Positions 47,991 to 56,506 of a stretch of 64,000 nucleotides of DNA are shown here, one piece after another. Below the pieces are notes generated by a model. That model did not search any database. It had not been told where the DNA came from and saw only the letters and a program-made list of their open reading frames with translations. The position numbers and the translations under genes are program-made. Position 1 is the first letter of the stretch, and each line of letters starts with the position of its first letter. Source of the stretch: Streptomyces sp. KMM 9044 (GTDB lineage: Bacteria > Actinomycetota > Actinomycetes > Streptomycetales > Streptomycetaceae); assembly GCF_024701375.2 (NCBI RefSeq), contig NZ_CP113910.1, positions 4,836,001-4,900,000 on the forward strand, written 5' to 3'.

Positions 47991-49243
47991 CAACTGCTCG
48001 CTTTCTCGTTGTCGGTCGGGGAGGGGGAGGCCGCCCGGGGAGTCCCGGGGAACGCCGGTGCCGCCGTGCCGGAGCCCGGCCGCTCCCGCAGCCGGCCGGA
48101 CACATGACGGGCCCACAGGGGCCACATGGCCCGTCCGGGACCGCGGTCGTCCGGGGCGTACCAGGCGAGTTCGCGTCCGCCCGGCGCCGCGCGCAGCACC
48201 GCGAGCGGCGCGTAGTTCTCCACCACGAACTCCCTCCCGGGTACCGGAACCCCTTCCGGCAGCGGACGGCCCGTCAGGTCCAGGTGCAGGGCGCGTACGA
48301 CGTCCAGTCCCGCCCTGTCCTCGAAGAGCCGGAACTGGGCGCCGGGCCGCGGGTTGAAGTCGAGCAGGTGGTAGCGGCCCGTCGCGTGGCAGCGGCGGAA
48401 GTCGAGGTCGAAGACGCCGCGGTAGCCCAGCTCGCCGGTGAGACGCTCGGCCAGGGCACGCAGGTGCGGGTTGGGGGCCCAGCTGCCCACCGCGGTCAGT
48501 CCCGCGCCGCGCGGCCAGGCCAGCCGCTTGACGCCCGGTCCGCCGGCGCGCACGGCACCCGACCGGTCGACGTAGCCGTGGAAGAACCAGTCCCGGTCCG
48601 GGCCCGGCGGCAGATACGCCTGCAACAGGAGCGGGCTGCCCGCCTCCCGGGTACGCAGGTACAGCTCCCGGGCCTGCCGCGCGGAGCGCACCAGCAGCGT
48701 GCTGCGCAGCCCGCCGCCGGCCGGCAGCAGCCAGGGCCGGCTCCACTTCGCCACCACCGGCAGCCCGAGCCGCGTCGCGTCGTCGGCGGCCCGCTGGGGG
48801 CTGTCGGGGACGAGCGTCGTGGGATGAGGAAGGCCCGCCGACGCGCACACGGCCGCCAGCTCCGCCTTGTCGGCGACGCGTTCGGGCAGCGCGCCCGGCA
48901 TGTCCGGCAGGAGGCAGGAGGGGGTGAGGGCGTCCCGCAGGCGTCCCGCGGCGATCGCGCTCGCGTCGTCCATCGGGACCAGGACCGCGGGACGCGCGAC
49001 GTGGTCGGCGACGCGGCGCAGCACGGCGAGGACGTCGCCCGGGGACGCTCCGGGCGGCGGCGGGGGATGCAGCCGGCGGACGTAGCGCGAGCTGCGCACG
49101 GGGCTCCGGGACTCGTCGGCGACGACGTGCACCTCCACTCCCGCCCTGCCCAGCGAGCGCACGGCCCCGAGCGTCCCGTGGTGGAAGGGATTCCGGTCGA
49201 CCCGCAGAAGCACGGCGGGGACACGTGTGTCGAGCAGCGACAC
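47990..49243 (-). CDS. ATP-grasp ligase near the exopolysaccharide operon
   Basis: A 417-aa ATP-grasp protein. It has a Rossmann-like N-terminus (about 10-110), the nucleotide lysine in LPVVAKWSRPWLLP near 165, and LLDFNPRPGAQFRLF near 290 with the metal-binding D-x-N. It starts at GTG 49243. It differs from the ligases in the biosynthetic cluster at the left. It is coupled to the oxidoreductase gene and may modify a cell-wall or polysaccharide unit, or make a small amide. Confidence is for the fold only. Confidence 0.82.
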   Translation of the reverse strand: MSLLDTRVPAVLLRVDRNPFHHGTLGAVRSLGRAGVEVHVVADESRSPVRSSRYVRRLHPPPPPGASPGDVLAVLRRVADHVARPAVLVPMDDASAIAAGRLRDALTPSCLLPDMPGALPERVADKAELAAVCASAGLPHPTTLVPDSPQRAADDATRLGLPVVAKWSRPWLLPAGGGLRSTLLVRSARQARELYLRTREAGSPLLLQAYLPPGPDRDWFFHGYVDRSGAVRAGGPGVKRLAWPRGAGLTAVGSWAPNPHLRALAERLTGELGYRGVFDLDFRRCHATGRYHLLDFNPRPGAQFRLFEDRAGLDVVRALHLDLTGRPLPEGVPVPGREFVVENYAPLAVLRAAPGGRELAWYAPDDRGPGRAMWPLWARHVSGRLRERPGSGTAAPAFPGTPRAASPSPTDNEKASS

Positions 49244-49461
49244 GAACTCTCTCTTTCTTTTTGAATTCGCTCACCCGCACGGGCGAGCATGGCACTCGAA
49301 AGCCGCAGTGGCAGTGGCGCGGGGGAAATTCCTGTGACTGAATTTCGGATGACTGTTCGTCAAAAAAGAGTCCGGAGAAAGGAAGCCGGAAGGACGGAAG
49401 GACCGACGGACAGAAGGCCGAGGCCGGAAGACCGGAGACAAGAGCGAAGACAGGAGCAGGC

Positions 49462-50772
49462 ATGGCCCCACAGCACGGGCGTGTCCGGGGCCGCGGGTTG
49501 GTCGTGGGCGTGGTGGCGGCAGCGGTGTCGGCCGCCCTGGTGTCCGGTCCCGCGGCAGGGGCGGCGAGCGTCGGCGATGCCCGCGTTCCGGCGCCGGGGC
49601 CGACGGTGGCCGCGGCTGCTTTCCCGGACCCCGCGCAGCGGCCCGTCCCCACGCCGTCGGTCCCCGCCCCGTTGATCCCGGCGCCACCGCTCCCCGCCCC
49701 GTCGGGCCCGGTCGTCAGGCCCCCGGCCGCCCAGGTGCCGGGCGTCCAGGGCCCGCCCTTCGGCGCCTTCCTCGGCTCCGACGAGCGGGGCGTGGCCCGG
49801 ATTCGGGAGTTCAGCCGCTGGCTGGGCGGCGCCGAAATCCGTGTCGGCCACACCTACCTGCCCGGCAACGACTGGAGCGACATCGAGGGCGACGTCCGCT
49901 TCCTCGAGTCGTGGGCGCGCTGGCGCAACGAGAGGGCCGACCGGATGCTCGTCCTCAACGTGCCCCTGCAGGAGCGCAACGAGGCGGGTGTCCCGGACCA
50001 CGAGGTGCGGGAGTTGTTGCGGCGGGGCGCGGCCGGGGAGTTCGACCGCCACTTCCGTGCGCTGGCCGAACGGCTGGTCCGGCTGAAGGTGCCGGACACG
50101 GTCCTCGTGCTCGGCTGGGAGATGAACGGCATCACGTACACCCACCGCTGCGGGCCGGACCCGGAGTCCTGGAAGACGTACTGGAACAGGATCGTCACCA
50201 CCATGCGCGCGGTGCCGGGCCAGGAGTTCAGGTTCGACTTCACGCCGAGCCGCGGCCGGGACGACGTTCCCTGGACGCGGTGTTACCCGGGGGACGACAC
50301 CGTCGACATCATCGGCATGGACTCCTACGACCAGCCGGCCGGAATGCCTTTCGACGAACAGGTCGAGGAGCCCTACGGACTGCAGGCGCACGTGGATTTC
50401 GCGAAAGCCCACGGAAAACCCATCTCCTATGCCGAATGGGGGCTTTTCCGCAACGGCGACAATCCCGAGTACATGCGGCGCATGCTCGCCTGGATGGACA
50501 AGCACAAGCCGCTGTACAACACGCTGTCCGACTACTGTCCGCACGGTGTGTGGCGGTGCGACAGGAACCCGGCCTCGTCCCACGTCTACCGGTCCCTCCT
50601 CTTCGGCCGCGGCACCGCGGTGCCTCCGGTGCTCGCCCCCGTGCCGCCGGTCCCACCCGCGCCGTCCGTCCCCGCCGCACCGCCGCCCGAGGAGGACTGC
50701 ACGCCGCTGGATCCGGGCAGCAGGGTGAAGTTCTGGCTCGGCGGGAAGTTCTGCCTCCGCTTCGACCGGTGA
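49462..50772 (+). CDS. Secreted GH26-like glycoside hydrolase
   Basis: A 436-aa secreted protein. It has a signal peptide (about 1-35), a Pro/Ala-rich linker (about 45-95) and a TIM-barrel hydrolase with putative acid/base Glu in VLGWEMNG (near 219) and nucleophile Glu in SYAEWG (near 325). A second Pro-rich linker and a short Cys-containing C-terminal tail follow. Layout and motifs suggest GH26 or a relative (mannanase/beta-glucanase). It lies opposite the exopolysaccharide genes and may trim the polymer. Confidence 0.8.
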   Translation: MAPQHGRVRGRGLVVGVVAAAVSAALVSGPAAGAASVGDARVPAPGPTVAAAAFPDPAQRPVPTPSVPAPLIPAPPLPAPSGPVVRPPAAQVPGVQGPPFGAFLGSDERGVARIREFSRWLGGAEIRVGHTYLPGNDWSDIEGDVRFLESWARWRNERADRMLVLNVPLQERNEAGVPDHEVRELLRRGAAGEFDRHFRALAERLVRLKVPDTVLVLGWEMNGITYTHRCGPDPESWKTYWNRIVTTMRAVPGQEFRFDFTPSRGRDDVPWTRCYPGDDTVDIIGMDSYDQPAGMPFDEQVEEPYGLQAHVDFAKAHGKPISYAEWGLFRNGDNPEYMRRMLAWMDKHKPLYNTLSDYCPHGVWRCDRNPASSHVYRSLLFGRGTAVPPVLAPVPPVPPAPSVPAAPPPEEDCTPLDPGSRVKFWLGGKFCLRFDR

Positions 50773-50843
50773 CCGCGCACCCGCCGACGCGCCCCCGAGC
50801 GCACCCGCCCAGGCTGTCGCCGGCCCGGCCGGGATCACCGTCG

Positions 50844-51500
50844 TCACCGTTGTCCGCGCGCATCGGCGGCGGGAGCGGGGCCGGGCACCGAGGCGGCGGG
50901 GGCGGGGGCGTCGTCCCCGCCGTTCCGCCGCGGCCGGGCCAGCAGGGCGAGCCAGCCCAGCAGGCCGCCCGCGCTCGCCCCCACCAGAGCGGTCAACGCC
51001 GGCGAGGCGGACGTCGGCCTGCTCGGCTTCACCGCACGCGAGAACTGCACCAGCCGGACCTGAGTGCTGCTCCTGGCGGCGTCCGCGTGCCGGGTCAGCG
51101 CGCGGGAGACCGCGTCGGCCATGTCGACGGCGAGGTCGGGGCGTGAGGAGGTGGCCGAGACGGCGACCATCGGCGCGTCCGGCGAGGTCGCCGTGCGCAC
51201 GCTGTCCTGCAGGGTCCGCACCGGCACGCCCGCCCACACCTGCGCGTCCCCGAGCACCGCCAGCTGTGTGGCCACCCGTCCGTACGCCTGCGCGAACCCG
51301 CGGGCGGATTCCGGGGTGGACTGCGCGGTCGGCACGGCGACGACGTAGCTGGTGGCCGTGTACGTCGTGGAGGTGAACAGGCCGTACGCGCCGCCGGACA
51401 GGCAGCCGGCAAGGGTGCCGGCCACGATCACGGACCAGGCCGGCAGCCTCCTGGCACGGGCCAGGAACAGACGGAGCCGGAGAGTCGGAGTGTCGGTCAT
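50844..51500 (-). CDS. Wzz/YveK-like chain-length protein
   Basis: A 218-aa membrane protein with an N-terminal helix near 20-42, an extracytoplasmic region, and a second helix near 160-180 after the VKPSRPTSASPAL segment, the usual proline-rich pre-TM2 motif of Wzz proteins. No kinase domain is present. It is the last gene of the operon and overlaps the glycosyltransferase as ATGA. It regulates polysaccharide length. Confidence 0.82.
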   Translation of the reverse strand: MTDTPTLRLRLFLARARRLPAWSVIVAGTLAGCLSGGAYGLFTSTTYTATSYVVAVPTAQSTPESARGFAQAYGRVATQLAVLGDAQVWAGVPVRTLQDSVRTATSPDAPMVAVSATSSRPDLAVDMADAVSRALTRHADAARSSTQVRLVQFSRAVKPSRPTSASPALTALVGASAGGLLGWLALLARPRRNGGDDAPAPAASVPGPAPAADARGQR

Positions 51501-52654
51501 GAGGAGCTTGCTCCCGGAGAGGAAGAGGAGGGGGACGACGACGAACGGGCGACAGCCGCCGCGTACACGTCCATGAGCCGGTCCGCGCTGCGGGTGATGC
51601 TGTAGCGGTGTGCGACCTGCGGGGCGGTGCGCGGCAGCGGGCCCGCCGCCCGGACCTCGGCGATCGCCCGCGCGTACGCCTCGGGGCCGCCCCGCACGCG
51701 CCGGGCACCGGCCGCGGGCGGCGGCAGGTCCTCGATCGCCGGGCAGGAGGCGTAGGCCACGGGCAGGCCCGACGCCAGCGCCTCCACGACCGCCAGGCCG
51801 AAGGCCTCCTCCAGCGACGGGGACGCCAGCACGTCCATCGCCGAGGTGAGCGACGGCAGGTCGGGGCCCGGGGAGCCGTCCGGAACGTAGGGGCGTTCGC
51901 CGGCGAACAGGACCCGGTCGGCCACGCCGGCCGCACGGGCCGTGCGGCGCAGGGCGTGCTCCTCGGGGCCGCCGCCCACCAACAGCAGCCAGTGGTCCTC
52001 CGGGAGCCGGGCGAGCGCGTGGACGAGGACGTCGAACCGCTTCCCGGGGGCGAGCCGGCCGACGCCGCCCACGACGAAGGCACCCTCCGGCAGGCCGAGA
52101 CGGCGGCGGGTGTGCGCGCGCCGCTCTGCCTCGAAGCGGAAGCGGTCCAGGTCGATGCCGTTCGGGACGACCTCGATACGGGGAGCGGGCACGCCCCAGC
52201 GCTTCAGGCGGTCGGCCACCGCCGGGGACACGGCGACCGTCGCCGAGCCGAGCCGCTCGCTGGAGACGTACAGTGCGCGCACTCCCGCCGTCAGCCTGCG
52301 GCCCTCCATCTGGGACTCGCCCAGGGAGTGTTCGGTGGCGACGACCGTGCGGACCCCGGCGATGCGCGCGGCGAGCCGGCCGTAGACGCAGGCCCGGTAC
52401 AGATGCGTGTGCACCAGGTCGTAGCCGCCCGAGCGGATCAGCCGGACCAGCCGCGAGAGCGCGGTCACGTCACGGCTGCCGCCCATGCCGAGATGCGTGA
52501 CGCGGACACCGTCGGCGGCGAGGCCCTCGGCGACCGCACCGGGGTTGGTGAGCGTCACGACGTCGCAGTCGACGGGCAGGTGACGCAGCAGCAGGCGCAG
52601 CTGCTGCTCGGCCCCGCCGACGCCGAGGCCGGTGATGATGTGCAGAGCCCTCAT
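51497..52654 (-). CDS. Glycosyltransferase family 4
   Basis: A 385-aa GT-B fold glycosyltransferase. It has the N-terminal GLGVGGAEQQLRLLL near 8-22 and the C-terminal E-x7-E motif with SPSLEEAFGLAVVEALASG near 285-303. It is one base after the deacetylase stop and inside the polysaccharide operon. It transfers a sugar from a nucleotide donor to the growing repeat unit; donor and acceptor are unknown. Confidence 0.9.
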   Translation of the reverse strand: MRALHIITGLGVGGAEQQLRLLLRHLPVDCDVVTLTNPGAVAEGLAADGVRVTHLGMGGSRDVTALSRLVRLIRSGGYDLVHTHLYRACVYGRLAARIAGVRTVVATEHSLGESQMEGRRLTAGVRALYVSSERLGSATVAVSPAVADRLKRWGVPAPRIEVVPNGIDLDRFRFEAERRAHTRRRLGLPEGAFVVGGVGRLAPGKRFDVLVHALARLPEDHWLLLVGGGPEEHALRRTARAAGVADRVLFAGERPYVPDGSPGPDLPSLTSAMDVLASPSLEEAFGLAVVEALASGLPVAYASCPAIEDLPPPAAGARRVRGGPEAYARAIAEVRAAGPLPRTAPQVAHRYSITRSADRLMDVYAAAVARSSSSPSSSSPGASSS

Positions 52655-52655
52655 G

Positions 52656-53450
52656 TCACAGGCCCTCCACCGGGCGCCGGCGCAGCCGGTGCAGCCGGTA
52701 CTTCAGACGCAGGCGCCAGGCCGTGTCGTTCTGGCCGATGTGTACGCGCGGCAGGGCGTGCGGGCCGGTCAGCGGGCCGGGGTCGATGGCGCAGGCGTAG
52801 GCGTAGCCCGACTCCCGCACAGCCCGTACGGCGCGGGAGTCGACCGCGCCGTACGGGTAGCAGAAGCCGTCGACCCGGGTGCCGGTCAACTCCGCCAGCC
52901 GCTCACGGCTTTCGGACACCTCGGTCGTGAGAACGAGGTCGTCCGCCCGGGTGAGATCGATGTGGGTCAGCCCGTGCGAGCCGATCTCCACTCCCTCGGC
53001 CGCCGCGTACCGGATGCCGTCCGCGGTCAGCAGCGGCTTGCGGGGGCCGAGCGGGTCCCACGCGTTGTCGCCGCAGAGCCGCCCGGGCAGGACGAAGAGT
53101 GTGGCACCACAGTCCCAGCGGCGCAGCAGCGGCAGTGCGTCGGTGACGAAGTCGGCGTACCCGTCGTCGAAGGTCAGCCCGACCAGGTGGCCTCCCCCGC
53201 CCCGGGCGCGGGCGGCGAGCAGACCGGCCACGGACACGCCCCGCAGCCCTCGCCGGCGCAGCCAGGCCAGCTGCCCCTCGAGCCGCTCGGGCGTGACCGT
53301 GATGCGGTACGGATCGTCCGAGCAGTCACCCACCGAGTGGTACATCGCCACCCACGGGACAGGGGGCGTGGCGGGGCGTCTGCCGGTGTCGAAGGAATCG
53401 ACGGAGTCGACCGAGTTCGCGGGACCGGCGGAATCAACGGGAGCGGCCAT
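52656..53450 (-). CDS. Polysaccharide deacetylase
   Basis: A 264-aa NodB-type deacetylase (CE4). It has the motif TFDDGYADF near 110 with the metal aspartates, SHGLTHIDL near 175 and CYPYGAVD near 214. ATG 53450 overlaps the end of the MurJ-like gene by 17 bases; an upstream start at 53510 is possible. It removes N-acetyl groups from the polymer or its lipid-linked unit. Confidence 0.85.
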   Translation of the reverse strand: MAAPVDSAGPANSVDSVDSFDTGRRPATPPVPWVAMYHSVGDCSDDPYRITVTPERLEGQLAWLRRRGLRGVSVAGLLAARARGGGGHLVGLTFDDGYADFVTDALPLLRRWDCGATLFVLPGRLCGDNAWDPLGPRKPLLTADGIRYAAAEGVEIGSHGLTHIDLTRADDLVLTTEVSESRERLAELTGTRVDGFCYPYGAVDSRAVRAVRESGYAYACAIDPGPLTGPHALPRVHIGQNDTAWRLRLKYRLHRLRRRPVEGL

Positions 53451-55143
53451 GGGCGAGCCTTCGTGTGACGGTGCGTACGAAGCGCACGGCGGATACGGAG
53501 CCCTGGACACCCAGGGCCGGACAGAGCGCGGCGAAGACGCCGGCCACGCTCAGAACGCCGGCCGCGAGCCCCGCCGCCGGGGACGCGAACCGGCTCGCGG
53601 CGAACGCCCCGGTGGCAGTGGCGATGACCGCGGCGAGCACGGGCCTGCTCAGCTCGGCCAGGACCGGCCGGACCCGCAGGCGGACACCGCGGGGGCTGCC
53701 GCGCCGGGACGTTCGCAGACCTGCCAGCAGCAGGGCGGCCGTGAGGGTGATGCCGAACGCGTTGGCGGCGGCGATCCCCGCCACCTCCCAGGGGCGCACG
53801 GCTACGGCGCCGATCACCGACGTGGCGGCGATGCCCGCGCCCATCACCGTGAGGGGATACCAACTGGGCCGGCCCGCCGAGAAGTACGAGCGGACCAGTG
53901 TCCCCACCAGGGTCTGCCCCAGCAGCCCGAGGGTGTACACGCGCATGACGTCCGAGGTCGCCACGGTGTCGTCCGCGGTGAACGCGCCGCGCTGGAAAAG
54001 CAGTTCGATCATCTGCGGGGCGCAGGCGATCACCGCGCCCATGCCCGTCAGCACCACACAGGAGGACAGCACCAGATCCCGCTCCACACGGTCGCGGGCA
54101 CGTTCGGTGTCCTCGTCCGCCAGAGCCCGCGCCACCACGGGGAAGGTGACGACGCACACCATCAGCGACAGTGTCATCGGGATCTGGGCGACCTTCTGCG
54201 CGTAGTTCAGGTGCGAGATGGCCCCGGAGGGCAGGGAGGAGGCGAGGAAGCGTTCGACCAGGACCTGCGACTGGCGGCACAGCGCGAAGAGGAGTACGGC
54301 GGCGATCAGGGCGAGCCGTACCGGCCGCTCCTGCGCCTCACCTGCCACCCCTTTCACGGCGGCCGGCGTGCGGGACACCAGCTGCCGCCACAGCGAGGGC
54401 AGTTGCACCAGCACCATCAGACAGCCGCCCACCGCGACCCCGGCCGCCGCGGCGCGCACGCCCCACGTGCGGCCGAGCAGGAACATCGCGGCGATGATGC
54501 CGGTGTTGTAGGCGATGTAGATGGCCCCGGGCGCGACGAAGCGGCGGTGTGCGCGCAGGACGGCGCTGCAGTAGCCGGCGATCCCGAAGGCCAGCAGGCT
54601 GATCGCCGTGAGCCGGGTGCAGTCGACGGCCAGTCGGGGGTCGGGCAGGCCCGGCGCGAGGACCTGGACCAGGAACGGGGCCACGGCGGCGACCAGGGCG
54701 GCCGTTGCGGCGAAGGCCAGGCACAGCCGGGGCAGCGTGGCGGCGACCAGGGCGCGGACCGGGTCGCCCGGTTCGCCCCGGGCACGTCGGGCCAGCGCCA
54801 TGCTGAACGCCGGGATCAGGGCGATCGCCAGCCCGTCCTCGATCAGCAGCGTGGCGGCGATCTCCGGCACGGTCCACGCGACCAGGAAGGCGTCCGTGTC
54901 GCTGCCGGCACCGAAAAGACGCGCCAGCGACCGGTCGCGCACCAGGCCGAGCAGGGAGCCGGCGATGGACAGCGCCGCCGTGACGAGCGCGGCCCGGGCG
55001 AGGAAATTCCGGGAGGCCGGTGCCGAGCCCGGATCGGTGCCGTTCCCGGCGTGCGTGGTGGCCCGCGTCGCAGACACGGTCACCGCCCCCTCGGCGTCCG
55101 TGTCCGAGCCGGGTACGGGGCTCTGCGAGGGCACCACGGTCAT
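53434..55143 (-). CDS. MurJ/MviN-like lipid-linked oligosaccharide flippase
   Basis: A 569-aa MOP-superfamily membrane protein with about 14 hydrophobic segments. The N-terminal segment resembles MurJ (GSLLGLVRDRSLARLFGAGSDTDAFLVAW). In an exopolysaccharide operon it probably flips the lipid-linked repeat unit, like Wzx, rather than lipid II. It starts at ATG 55143, overlapping the polymerase gene as ATGA. Confidence 0.87.
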   Translation of the reverse strand: MTVVPSQSPVPGSDTDAEGAVTVSATRATTHAGNGTDPGSAPASRNFLARAALVTAALSIAGSLLGLVRDRSLARLFGAGSDTDAFLVAWTVPEIAATLLIEDGLAIALIPAFSMALARRARGEPGDPVRALVAATLPRLCLAFAATAALVAAVAPFLVQVLAPGLPDPRLAVDCTRLTAISLLAFGIAGYCSAVLRAHRRFVAPGAIYIAYNTGIIAAMFLLGRTWGVRAAAAGVAVGGCLMVLVQLPSLWRQLVSRTPAAVKGVAGEAQERPVRLALIAAVLLFALCRQSQVLVERFLASSLPSGAISHLNYAQKVAQIPMTLSLMVCVVTFPVVARALADEDTERARDRVERDLVLSSCVVLTGMGAVIACAPQMIELLFQRGAFTADDTVATSDVMRVYTLGLLGQTLVGTLVRSYFSAGRPSWYPLTVMGAGIAATSVIGAVAVRPWEVAGIAAANAFGITLTAALLLAGLRTSRRGSPRGVRLRVRPVLAELSRPVLAAVIATATGAFAASRFASPAAGLAAGVLSVAGVFAALCPALGVQGSVSAVRFVRTVTRRLAHGRSR

Positions 55144-56501
55144 CGTGCCGCGGCCCCCCCGACACGCTCCGGTACCGTGCCCAGCGACACGACGTCCTCC
55201 CGCTCGCCGGCGGCCAGAGCCCACCACGCCGCGAGCCCGAGGCCCAGGGCGACCAGCATCGTCGAGGGGCCGCCGATGTCGCCGTACACGAAGTCGGTCA
55301 GCAGCCAGAGCAGCAGCCCGCAGGCGACGAGTCCGCAGTCGAGTCCCGGGCCAGGGCCGGGCCACGGCCGACGGCTGCGGACGCGCAGCAGCCTCCGCAG
55401 CCCGCACACCAGCAGCGTCAGCCAGCCGACGGCGAGTGCGAGCAGCCCGATCAGTCCCTGCTCGCTCAGCACCAGCAGGTACATGCTGTGCGGCGAGAGC
55501 AGCGCCTGCTTTTGGTGCACCGTTCCCGCGCCCCCGATGTCACTGCCCGAGGACAGCGCCAGGGTGGCGTGCCCGTCGCGGTACTCGGGGAAGCCCTTGA
55601 GGCCCACGCCCGTCAGCGGCTGCTCGCGCCACATGCGGCCGGCGGCCGCCCACAGCGCGTACCGGTCCACGACGGACTGGTCGGGGGCGTCGCCGACCTG
55701 CGCGATGCTGTCGATCCGCTCCTGCAACCGGTCCGTGCCGATGCCGAACCCGCCGGTCAGGACCACGCCGACGGCGGCCACGGCCAGGGCCGCCTTCAGC
55801 GCGCGCCGCGGCCCCGCCAGGGCCAGCTGTACGGCGCACGTCAGGGCGGTCGCGATCCAGGCGCCCCTGCTGAAGGAGAGGGCGAGCGGCAGCAGCAGGG
55901 CCACCGCGCATCCGGTGGCCGTCACCCGCTGCCACACGGCTGCCCGGCCCAGCGCGATCCCGACCGCGCACACCAGGCCGAGGGAGACCGCCGTCGCCAT
56001 GCCCATCACGTCGTGGGCGCCGAAGGTGCCGACCGCCCGGACATCTTCGCCCTGGTAGGAGGCGCCGGTCCCGGTGACGTACTGGTGCACGCCGACGGCT
56101 CCCTGCCCCAGCGCGAGGCCCACGAACGACCAGACCAGTACCCGGAAGCCGGTGCGGTCACGGACCAGGACCAGCACGGCCGCCGGGACGAGTACGAAGA
56201 CCTGCAGATAGCGGCCCAGGCCGGTGAAGGCGGCCTCCGGTGAGGACGCCCCCATCGCGGCGAGCGCGAGCCCCACGACCGGCAGGCCCAGCACCACGGC
56301 CGCGGCGGGCGACAGCGGGCGCCGCCGCTCGCGCAGCAGGAGGATCACGCAGTACACCACCACCAGGGCGGAGCCCACGTCCGCGGGCCCCGCTCCGTCG
56401 TGGGCCAGAGGCAGGGCCAGCAGGGCGGGCAGAGCCGCCAGGGGCAGCACCGGCACCAGCCCGGCGGCCCGGCGCGGGAGTGCTGCGGGGGCGAAACTCA
56501 C
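55140..56501 (-). CDS. O-antigen ligase/polymerase-like membrane protein
   Basis: A 453-aa protein of the Wzy/WaaL family with about 11 membrane segments and a periplasmic loop carrying GVGLKGFPEYRDG near 290 and SPHSMYLLVLSEQG near 325, the usual H-x-x-x-L/E region. GTG 56501 with GAGGAG upstream is the start. It polymerises or transfers the repeat unit outside the membrane. Confidence 0.85.
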   Translation of the reverse strand: MSFAPAALPRRAAGLVPVLPLAALPALLALPLAHDGAGPADVGSALVVVYCVILLLRERRRPLSPAAAVVLGLPVVGLALAAMGASSPEAAFTGLGRYLQVFVLVPAAVLVLVRDRTGFRVLVWSFVGLALGQGAVGVHQYVTGTGASYQGEDVRAVGTFGAHDVMGMATAVSLGLVCAVGIALGRAAVWQRVTATGCAVALLLPLALSFSRGAWIATALTCAVQLALAGPRRALKAALAVAAVGVVLTGGFGIGTDRLQERIDSIAQVGDAPDQSVVDRYALWAAAGRMWREQPLTGVGLKGFPEYRDGHATLALSSGSDIGGAGTVHQKQALLSPHSMYLLVLSEQGLIGLLALAVGWLTLLVCGLRRLLRVRSRRPWPGPGPGLDCGLVACGLLLWLLTDFVYGDIGGPSTMLVALGLGLAAWWALAAGEREDVVSLGTVPERVGGAAAR

Positions 56502-56506
56502 GTCGG

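Noticed and set aside
52879..56058. A 1059-codon + frame opposite the exopolysaccharide operon
   Set aside because: Its Ser/Arg-rich translation without motifs runs antisense to deacetylase, flippase and polymerase genes with clear domains.
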